NCBI RefSeq assembly: GCF_051209875.1
Contig: NZ_JBNTQY010000001.1
Coordinates: 806,001-870,000 of the forward strand
From: Emticicia sp051209875
GTDB lineage: Bacteria > Bacteroidota > Bacteroidia > Cytophagales > Spirosomataceae
DNA length: 64,000 bases
Direction of reading: 5' to 3'
Part shown: positions 8,552 through 14,875 of the stretch, piece by piece
How the letters are laid out: every line of letters starts with the position of its first letter
Numbering within the stretch: the first letter of the stretch is position 1
Notes under the pieces: model-generated
Seen by the model: only the letters and a program-made list of their open reading frames with translations
Databases searched by the model: none
Told to the model about the DNA's origin: nothing
Made by a program: the position numbers and the translations under genes

Positions 8552-9415
8552 TTAAGCTTCTTCTTCTGTTGCTACATCTTCCGCTGCTGCTTCTGCAATT
8601 GCCTCAACTACTGCTGCATCCACAGCGGCTTTTGCTGCTGCTTTTGCTTCTTTTGCCTCACGTGCTTCATCAACTGCACGTTTTGCATCTTCTTCTTCTT
8701 GTAATGCAGCGTTGTCTTTATCTAACTTACGCTCCATGATACCTTCTTCGATTGCTTTTCCTAATGCCAAAGTAATCAATGATACTGATTTGTAAGCATC
8801 ATCATTCGCTGGAATTGGGTATTCAACATTCTCAGGGTTTGAGTTTGTATCGCACATCGCAATTACTGGAATACCTAAACGGTGAGCTTCCGATACTGCA
8901 AGGTGTTCACGTTTTACGTCAACAACAAACAAAGCTGCTGGAAGTCTTGACAAATCTGCCACACCACCCAACAATCTTTCTAATTTGATACGCTCACGGT
9001 CTAATGTCAAACGCTCACGTTTTGCAATGTTTTTTGCAGTCGTTTCGTCTTTCAACATACGCTCTACATTTTGCAATTTTTTCAAAGATTTTTTGATTGT
9101 TGCAAAGTTTGTAAGCATACCACCTAACCAACGCTCAGTTACGTAAGGCATTTTCAAGCGACGTGCTTCTTCAGCAACGATTTCTTGAGCTTGTTTCTTA
9201 GTAGCTACGAACATGATTTTACGTCCTGAACGAACGATTCCTTTTACAACTTCTTGAGCGTCTTCTAAACAAGCAAGTGTTTTGTTAAGGTCAATGATAT
9301 GGATGCCGTTTTTCTCCATGAAGATATACGGTGCCATTTTAGGATCCCATTTACGGGTAAGGTGACCAAAGTGTACACCTGCATCCAATAACTCTTTGTA
9401 TTCTAATTGTGCCAT
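8552..9415 (-). CDS. rpsB: 30S ribosomal protein uS2
   Basis: A 287-residue uS2 starting MAQLEYKELLDAGVHFGHLTRKWDPKM, which is diagnostic. The core follows with FMEKNGIHIIDLNKT, FVATKKQAQEIV, TERWLGGMLTNF, LSRLPAALFVVDVKREHLAVSEA and GIPVIAMCDTNSNP. The family is about 230-245 residues; here a tail of roughly 45-50 residues rich in Ala and Glu (EEEDAKRAVDEAREAKEAKA and onward) extends the C-terminus. uS2 binds the 30S subunit near the mRNA exit region, with a Bacteroidota-wide link to the anti-Shine-Dalgarno neighbourhood (known for the family). It is the last gene of the rplM-rpsI-rpsB set; the usual partner tsf does not follow, and a convergent rhodanese gene takes its place. Confidence 0.99.
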   Translation of the reverse strand: MAQLEYKELLDAGVHFGHLTRKWDPKMAPYIFMEKNGIHIIDLNKTLACLEDAQEVVKGIVRSGRKIMFVATKKQAQEIVAEEARRLKMPYVTERWLGGMLTNFATIKKSLKKLQNVERMLKDETTAKNIAKRERLTLDRERIKLERLLGGVADLSRLPAALFVVDVKREHLAVSEAHRLGIPVIAMCDTNSNPENVEYPIPANDDAYKSVSLITLALGKAIEEGIMERKLDKDNAALQEEEDAKRAVDEAREAKEAKAAAKAAVDAAVVEAIAEAAAEDVATEEEA

Positions 9416-9462
9416 TTGACTAAAATTAGTAAAGATGAAAATAAAAAATTAAACTACGCAGC

Positions 9463-9490
9463 ACAGCACACCGGACACGATAAGTGCTGT
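9463..9490 (-). promoter_or_regulatory. Hairpin in rpsB 5' leader
   Basis: On the minus strand acagcac (9484-9490) pairs with gtgctgt (9463-9469) across a 14-nt loop that is C/G-richer than its surroundings. It lies about 48 nt upstream of the rpsB start codon, a plausible place for uS2 autoregulation or RNA processing. This is a structure seen in the sequence only; function is inference. Confidence 0.4.
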
Positions 9491-9503
9491 CTGGACTATT
9501 TTT

Positions 9504-9538
9504 CAGTGAACAGTTATCAATTAACAATTATCAAAGAA
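9504..9538. repeat. Heptamer array, left arm, in the rpsI-rpsB spacer
   Basis: Five 7-bp units: cagtgaa, cagttat, caattaa, caattat, caaagaa. Positions 9517-9533 are an exact reverse complement of 9620-9636 in the right arm. Confidence 0.8.
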
Positions 9539-9612
9539 ATGATTTTTATTAAGAAATTTCTGCAAACTATTTTTAGAATTCAATCAACAATTATTAGCGA
9601 ACAATAAAATAT

Positions 9613-9640
9613 TGATAACTGATAATTGTTAATTGAACAC
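9613..9640. repeat. Heptamer array, right arm, in the rpsI-rpsB spacer
   Basis: Four 7-bp units: tgataac, tgataat, tgttaat, tgaacac. It is the inverted counterpart of the array at 9504-9538, ending 6 bp short of the rpsI stop codon. Confidence 0.8.
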
Positions 9641-9645
9641 TGATA

Positions 9646-10032
9646 TTAACGTTTCGAGAATTGGAATTTCTTACGTGCTTTTTTACGACCTGGTTTTTTA
9701 CGTTCAACCATACGTGCATCACGAGTTAAGAAACCTTCTTTCTTCAACGCTGGACGGTTTTCTGCATTTGCTTCACACAAAGCACGAGAAACTGCCATAC
9801 GGATAGCTTCCGCTTGTCCAGCAATTCCACCACCATTTACATTGATTTTTAAATCGTATTGACCACCTGTACTTGTAGTAGTAAAGGGTTGGTTCAAGAT
9901 AATTTGGAGAATTTCAGAAGGAAAATATTCCTTCAAACCTTTTCCGTTTATAGAAACTTCACCATTGCCTTGCTTCATGTAGATGCGGGCTACGGCTGTT
10001 TTTCTTCTACCTACTGCGTTGATAACTTGCAT
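9646..10032 (-). CDS. rpsI: 30S ribosomal protein uS9
   Basis: A 128-residue protein with the complete uS9 pattern: GRRKTAVARIYMKQGNGEVSINGK near the start, INVNGGGIAGQAEAIRMAVSRAL in the middle, and the conserved basic end DARMVERKKPGRKKARKKFQFSKR, whose terminal Lys-Arg reaches the P-site tRNA in known structures. The length is normal. It follows rplM after 131 bp on the minus strand; that spacer and the one before rpsB are unusually long for a ribosomal operon and carry short tandem arrays. Confidence 0.99.
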   Translation of the reverse strand: MQVINAVGRRKTAVARIYMKQGNGEVSINGKGLKEYFPSEILQIILNQPFTTTSTGGQYDLKINVNGGGIAGQAEAIRMAVSRALCEANAENRPALKKEGFLTRDARMVERKKPGRKKARKKFQFSKR

Positions 10033-10084
10033 TTGTATATAGAATTTGAAAATATTCTGAATTAATAAAGAATTGTTTTCAGTC

Positions 10085-10160
10085 GAAAAGTTAAAAGTTA
10101 TAAAGTTGAAAAGTTATAAATTTAATATAACTCCTAATTCCTAACTCCTAATTCCTAACT
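10085..10160. repeat. Two short tandem arrays in the rplM-rpsI spacer
   Basis: The left part (10085-10120) has 7-8 bp units gaaaagtt, aaaagtt, ataaagtt, gaaaagtt, ataaattt. The right part (10133-10160) has four heptamers alternating cctaatt and cctaact. The right array's reverse complement (agttagg/aattagg) shares only the agtt word with the left, so inversion is weak here. Confidence 0.75.
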
Positions 10161-10163
10161 GTA

Positions 10164-10607
10164 TTAAAGTTCAATCGTTTTTGGCGTTTGAGCTGCGTGA
10201 GGATGATTTGGGCCTGCGTAAACATACAAATTAGTATATAAACGACGTCCTAAAATACCTTTTGGCAACATACCTTTAACAGCCATTTCTACCACACGGC
10301 GACCGTCTTTTGCCATCAACTCACGTGGAGTAGCAAAACGTTGTCCACCTGGGTGTCCTGTATGACGAGTATAAACTTTGTCGGTCATTTTCTTACCTGT
10401 CAAACGGATTTTCTCAGCATTGATAACAATTACGTTATCTCCACAGTCCACATGAGGAGTAAAGTTTGTTTTGTTTTTACCACGAATGATATTCGCAATT
10501 TGACTACACAAACGACCTAAAATTTTGTCGGTAGCATCAATAACTACCCATTCCTTATTAACGGTTTCGCTATTAGCAGAAATCGTTTTGTAACTTAGAT
10601 GCTTCAC
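10164..10607 (-). CDS. rplM: 50S ribosomal protein uL13
   Basis: A 147-residue uL13 with the signatures WVVIDATDKILGRLCSQIANIIRGK, FTPHVDCGDNVIVINAEKI, YTRHTGHPGGQRF, VVEMAVKGMLPKGILGRRLYTNLYVYAGPNHPHAAQTP. The length is typical. It is the first gene of the minus-strand set rplM-rpsI-rpsB and is preceded by an untranslated leader of about 240 nt with a clear Bacteroidota-type promoter. uL13 is an early assembly protein of the large subunit and is an autoregulator of its own operon in some bacteria, which makes the leader interesting. Confidence 0.99.
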   Translation of the reverse strand: MKHLSYKTISANSETVNKEWVVIDATDKILGRLCSQIANIIRGKNKTNFTPHVDCGDNVIVINAEKIRLTGKKMTDKVYTRHTGHPGGQRFATPRELMAKDGRRVVEMAVKGMLPKGILGRRLYTNLYVYAGPNHPHAAQTPKTIEL

Positions 10608-10685
10608 AGTATTAATTTTTTAAATGTTTATCGTTGATTTGTTGGTACGCTTCAACGTTTGAAAAATTGATTTCATTAAGTTTCA

Positions 10686-10830
10686 GCTTTCGCCCCCAAA
10701 AGCAATAACTGAGTTTTAATGAATTTTTCGAGAAGTTATGAGGTGTTGAAACAACACTTGGTTCGCTTCGGAATTAACGTTCCTCTCTAACTTAAAATCT
10801 CCCTCGAACAAACGGGCTACGCTACGAGGG
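10686..10830 (-). promoter_or_regulatory. Structured 5' leader of the rplM-rpsI-rpsB operon
   Basis: Between the promoter and rplM, three hairpins can be read on the minus strand: ccctcg...cgaggg closing 10801-10830 near the expected transcript start, gtgttg-ttt-caacac at 10743-10757, and gcttttgggggcgaaagc at 10686-10703 with an unusual G-run loop. The GC content is clearly higher than in the neighbouring spacers. Such leaders are often bound by the encoded ribosomal protein; the specific role is inference. Confidence 0.5.
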
Positions 10831-10846
10831 TGGTATTTTGGGGCTG

Positions 10847-10879
10847 CAAAATTATAAATTTCTTTTGATAAATGCAAAA
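10847..10879 (-). promoter_or_regulatory. Bacteroidota-type promoter of rplM operon
   Basis: On the minus strand the -7 box TAATTTTG (10847-10854) matches the known consensus TAnnTTTG exactly, and a TTTTG -33 box (10875-10879) precedes it by 20 nt. Predicted transcription starts near 10840, giving a leader of about 230-240 nt. Confidence 0.65.
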
Positions 10880-11156
10880 TCTTACGAAATAATTTCATCT
10901 AATTAGTTGATATGAAGATAAGGACGTAATTTTGTATGTAATTACAATAAGTTTGCAAAGTTTTCAAGGTGCTTTAGCAATGAGCTGTTAGATTTTAGCT
11001 TTAAATTTAAATTTGTTTTATTTTATTGCTTTTTTTTACTTTTTAGTGAATAAGTAATAAGATATATGAAAGCTATTTATTTATACTTCTAAATAGCTAA
11101 TCCCTAAAGCTTTGCAATTAAAAATTACCTTATCAAACTACTACCCAATTATAACG

Positions 11157-13601
11157 ATGAAAAAATATAATTTGCTGTTGATATTACTTTCGCTTTTCCA
11201 AGTGGCTAATGCCCAATGGAAGACGAATGATACAAGCCCAGTTTTGGTGAGTGCTGCTCCGAATTTTCAGTATGCGGTGCTTTATTCGATTGATGAGGAT
11301 GGAAATAGTTTTTATGTTTGGGCAGATTATCGTAATGAAAATATTGAACTATACGCCCAAAAATTAGACAATAAGGGAATACCCCAATGGACAAAAGATG
11401 GACTAAGAATTGGAAAAATTTTAGATAAAAACATGTTTATCTATACACCAAAACTTATTAAACCCGATGGTAAAGGTGGAGCATATATTGCTTGGCATCG
11501 CTTGATAGATGTCAATAAAGTAGAAAGAAGAAATCTTTATGCTCAGTATGTTTCGAGTGATGGGAAAGCTCAATGGGCGGAAGATGGTATAAAAGTAACA
11601 GAGCAAGAATTGACAAGTTACGACCCAAATGATGGTGTAATAGAATTGAATGATCTTAAAAACGACAGATTATTGTTTACTTTCAATAATTATAATAGTT
11701 CTTCTACTGCAAATATTGTTTATACAAAAAAACTAAATTATGCAGGCACTACTGTAGAAGCTGAAACTAAATTAGTGGAAGGGAAAGGTTTAGAAACCAA
11801 AGTTTTATATGATGAAAAAAATAGCAGATTTGTCGCTTTAATAAAAGATGCAACCGCTGATTATTTGTTTCAAACTTTTAATGGATCTAATAAACCTTTG
11901 ATTTCAGCAGTGGCTGTTTATTCAAATCCATTTCCTGGAAATTCCAGAATAGACTTATTTAAGATTGATACCGATGGTAATGCTGTTATAGGAAGAACGC
12001 TTTCAGGAGATAACAAGAAAATTGTGGTGGCTCATAAAATAAGCAAAGATGGTAAATCTATTTGGGGTACTAACGGAACAAATTTAGGCTCAAGTACTAC
12101 TTATGATGTACAGGTTGTTCCAACAAGTGATGGAGGTGGAATCGCAACATGGATTGAAACTGGAGATAGGTCAAGGCCTTTTCAAGTAGCTAAATTGAAA
12201 GCAAATGGCGATATTTTGTGGAAAAACGATGTTTTTACGCCAAAATCAGATAAATCTTATTTTTTACCTAATAAATTGATTGCTGATGGCAAAGATGGGG
12301 TTTATACATTATGGCTAAAACCTAAAGATATTGGCTATGATTTGACTGTTCAACGCATTGATGCTAACGGCACATTGAAATATGGCGAAGATGGCCTTGC
12401 TTTCAAAAATTTTACCTTTTTTAGCGATTACCGACTTATTCCTTACCCCAAAGGTGGTGTGATTGTTTTATATGGTGCCAATAAGGAGTTAGAAGATGGG
12501 CGTGGTGGCTCGGTGGATTTATACACAAATTATATCACAGAAGCAGGAAAATTGGGTTTTGAAGCATTACCCGTAATCAATGTTACACCCAATACAGTTA
12601 ATACATATTGTGCTGGACAATCGTTTACGGTTTCTCTGACAACGGCAGGCAGCAGTTTTAATCTTGATAATACTTTTAAGGTACTATTATCTGACAAAAA
12701 TGGAAGTTTTGATAAAGCTATCGAGGTAGGAAAGGATGTTAGAAAAACGATTCTTGTGAAAACTACCCAAAATTTGGAGAAAGGAAGTTATAAAATCAAA
12801 ATAGTTTCTACTTCGCCAGTAGTGGAAAGCGTAAATACGATAGATATTAAGATTAATGAAGTTGAAGCTCCAACGATTACTTCTGATAAACTATTGGTTT
12901 GTGCTGGTGGAACAGATAAGATTACATTTTCTTCAACAAGTTGTCAAGAAGGTACTTTAAAGTGGTCGAATGCTCTAACAGGCTCGTCGATAACTTCGGT
13001 CATCAGTGACAATACTACTTATACTGCCGTTTGTAGTATTGTAGGTTGTAAAGAAAGTACTGCCTCAAATCCAATTGCTATTCAAGCTAACAAAATACAA
13101 GCTACTGCAACGAATAGTGGACCGTATTTTGAGGGTGAAGTAATGAAGCTAAGTAGTTCGGGTGGAACAAAATATGAGTGGAGTGGCCCCAATAGCTTTT
13201 CTTCCACCGTGCAAAACCCGACAGTTTTGAATATTCCTATTAGTGCATCAGGAACATATTCGGTGAAAGTTACAGATGATATTAATTGTTCTGCAACTGC
13301 TCAAACAGTGGTATTGGTAAATCTGATTTTAGCTAATGAAGCACCAAGTGAATCAAGTATAAAAGTTTATCCAAATCCTGTAAGCCAGCAAGTGCTTGTT
13401 TCATTTGAAGCAGAAGCCAACAAAGATGTGAGTATATTATTAATTGATACGCAAGGGAGAATATTTGAGGAACGAAAAATAAAATCTCAGGGTGGTTTTC
13501 AACAAGAAAAAATTGATGTCCAGCATTTTAATAGTGGACAATATTTAATAAAAGTAAACACTTCTACCCAAGAAAGTGTTAAGAAGTTAGTGATTTTTTA
13601 G
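11157..13601 (+). CDS. Secreted multi-repeat protein with type IX secretion (type A) sorting domain
   Basis: An 814-residue protein. I use the ATG at 11157 because it begins a clean signal peptide (MKKYNLLLILLSLFQVANAQ); the in-frame start 45 bp upstream would put a polar stretch before it. Residues about 20-490 are repeated WxxxDG blades (for example WTKDGLRIG, WAEDGIKVT, YGEDGLAF), suggesting a beta-propeller. Ig/PKD-like modules follow, with paired Cys in AGQSFTVSL, CAGGTDKITFSSTSC and CSIVGC. The C-terminus IKVYPNPVSQQVLVSF ... GQYLIKVNT ... KKLVIF is a classic T9SS type A signal that is cleaved as the protein is delivered to the cell surface. The ligand is unknown. Confidence 0.9.
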   Translation: MKKYNLLLILLSLFQVANAQWKTNDTSPVLVSAAPNFQYAVLYSIDEDGNSFYVWADYRNENIELYAQKLDNKGIPQWTKDGLRIGKILDKNMFIYTPKLIKPDGKGGAYIAWHRLIDVNKVERRNLYAQYVSSDGKAQWAEDGIKVTEQELTSYDPNDGVIELNDLKNDRLLFTFNNYNSSSTANIVYTKKLNYAGTTVEAETKLVEGKGLETKVLYDEKNSRFVALIKDATADYLFQTFNGSNKPLISAVAVYSNPFPGNSRIDLFKIDTDGNAVIGRTLSGDNKKIVVAHKISKDGKSIWGTNGTNLGSSTTYDVQVVPTSDGGGIATWIETGDRSRPFQVAKLKANGDILWKNDVFTPKSDKSYFLPNKLIADGKDGVYTLWLKPKDIGYDLTVQRIDANGTLKYGEDGLAFKNFTFFSDYRLIPYPKGGVIVLYGANKELEDGRGGSVDLYTNYITEAGKLGFEALPVINVTPNTVNTYCAGQSFTVSLTTAGSSFNLDNTFKVLLSDKNGSFDKAIEVGKDVRKTILVKTTQNLEKGSYKIKIVSTSPVVESVNTIDIKINEVEAPTITSDKLLVCAGGTDKITFSSTSCQEGTLKWSNALTGSSITSVISDNTTYTAVCSIVGCKESTASNPIAIQANKIQATATNSGPYFEGEVMKLSSSGGTKYEWSGPNSFSSTVQNPTVLNIPISASGTYSVKVTDDINCSATAQTVVLVNLILANEAPSESSIKVYPNPVSQQVLVSFEAEANKDVSILLIDTQGRIFEERKIKSQGGFQQEKIDVQHFNSGQYLIKVNTSTQESVKKLVIF

Positions 13602-13680
13602 TCGATAGTTCCATGTATAACTGACAGCAGTTTTTTGCTAATTAACCAGTATAAAATCTGCGAACGGTGGTCTATCGACT
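13600..13680. repeat. Inverted repeat with degenerate heptamers between T9SS cargo and reductase genes
   Basis: A 9-bp inverted repeat (agtcgatag at 13600-13608, ctatcgact at 13672-13680) flanks the spacer. The right side continues as heptamer-like tcgactg-tggactg into 13690. It resembles a decayed version of the paired 7-bp arrays seen elsewhere in the window. Confidence 0.45.
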
Positions 13681-13710
13681 GTGGACTGTAAAAACAACAA
13701 TAATTCAAAA

Positions 13711-14778
13711 ATGTCTTTAAAAACGTATTTTCTTCAAGTAAAAGAAGTTACAAATGAAACTTCTGACAGCGTAACGATTTATTTTTGGCATCCATTAAGT
13801 GAACAAATAAAATACAAGGCTGGACAATTTATCACGGTTATTGTACCAGCGGGCGAAGGTGGAAAGAAAATCCGCCGAAGTTATTCAATGTCCACTTCTC
13901 CACATAGTGATACTTCTATTGGAATTACCATTAAAAGAGTATCTGGTGGTTTGGTTTCTAATTATCTGAATGACAATGTAAAAGTTGGAGACTTTTTAGA
14001 AGTATTAGAGCCAATGGGCAATTTCCATGTTGAACCTGATGCTGATAAATCTCGCCATGCTGTACTTTTTGCTGCTGGAAGTGGTGTTACGCCGATGATG
14101 TCTATTGCTAAATCTATTTTGAAAATGGAAGCAAATTCTCGTGTAACGCTCATTTATGGTAATCGCAGTGAAGATAGCATTATTTTCAAACAAAAAATTG
14201 AAGAATTGGAAGCACAATATGGCAAACGATTCACGATTCACCATTTATTGAGCCGTCCTTCTGATTTATGGGTGGGACATAAAGGGCGTATCAGCCAAGG
14301 AATTGCTATTCGTTTGATGAAAGAAGCAGATACGGATTTTGCCAATGATGAGTTCTATTTGTGTGGCCCAATTGGTATGATGGAAGATGTGATTGCTGGC
14401 TTGGGTATTTATAATGTCTCTAAAGACCGAATTCATAAAGAAAACTTTCATACAGCCATAGCCGCTACTGAGGAAGACTCTGTTGATGAAGAAGATTCTT
14501 TAAAAACTCAAACAATAAAAGTAAAATATGAAGGCTCAGAATATGAATTTGAGGTAAAACCTCATCAAACTATTTTGGAAGCGGCTTTAGATTTGGATAT
14601 TGATTTACCTTATTCTTGCCAAGCAGGCATGTGTACGGCTTGTATGGGTAAATGTATCGAAGGAAAAGTAAAAATGGACGAAGAAGATGGTTTGACAGAA
14701 AAAGAAATAAAACAAGGTTTTATCCTTACTTGTGTGGCTCATCCACTGACAAAAGATGTGGTGATTGAAATTGATTAA
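13711..14778 (+). CDS. FNR-type flavin reductase with C-terminal 2Fe-2S ferredoxin domain
   Basis: A 355-residue cytosolic electron-transfer protein; the ATG at 13711 (MSLKTYFLQVKEV) is preferred over the GTG 30 bp earlier, which lies in repeat-like sequence. The FAD domain has YKAGQFITV and RRSYSMSTSP, the NAD(P)H domain has FAAGSGVTPMMSIAKSIL, LIYGNRSEDSIIF and FYLCGPIGMM, and the C-terminal ferredoxin domain has the Cys pattern C-x4-C-x2-C-x29-C (SCQAGMCTAC ... ILTC). This is the layout of PaaE/HCP-reductase type oxidoreductases, which pass electrons from NAD(P)H to an oxygenase or other acceptor. No paa oxygenase genes are adjacent, so the partner is unknown and a general reductase role is as likely. 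Confidence 0.93.
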   Translation: MSLKTYFLQVKEVTNETSDSVTIYFWHPLSEQIKYKAGQFITVIVPAGEGGKKIRRSYSMSTSPHSDTSIGITIKRVSGGLVSNYLNDNVKVGDFLEVLEPMGNFHVEPDADKSRHAVLFAAGSGVTPMMSIAKSILKMEANSRVTLIYGNRSEDSIIFKQKIEELEAQYGKRFTIHHLLSRPSDLWVGHKGRISQGIAIRLMKEADTDFANDEFYLCGPIGMMEDVIAGLGIYNVSKDRIHKENFHTAIAATEEDSVDEEDSLKTQTIKVKYEGSEYEFEVKPHQTILEAALDLDIDLPYSCQAGMCTACMGKCIEGKVKMDEEDGLTEKEIKQGFILTCVAHPLTKDVVIEID

Positions 14779-14797
14779 AAATAAAACCTTTTATTTT

Positions 14798-14841
14798 AAG
14801 CCATAGATTATTTACTTTTGTAATAATCTATGGCTTTTTTG
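14798..14841 (+). terminator. Rho-independent terminator after reductase gene
   Basis: A 15-bp stem (aagccatagattatt at 14798-14812 with aataatctatggctt at 14822-14836) is followed by TTTTT. Confidence 0.88.
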
Positions 14842-14875
14842 TTCGTTATTACCCAATATACTAAAATACCAAATC

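Larger units (their letters stand above)
10608..11156. other. Divergent intergenic region with rplM leader
   Basis: This 549-bp gap separates rplM (leftward) from a T9SS cargo gene (rightward). The left 240 bp form the transcribed rplM leader with hairpins at 10686-10703, 10743-10757 and 10801-10830, and the rplM promoter lies at 10847-10879. The right 270 bp are AT-rich and contain no gene that I can support; they presumably hold the promoter of the cargo gene. Confidence 0.6.

Noticed and set aside
10716..10898. 60-residue frame in the rplM leader (minus strand)
   Set aside because: It starts upstream of the predicted -33 box and overlaps GC-rich hairpins, so it cannot be translated from that transcript; no recognisable protein features.
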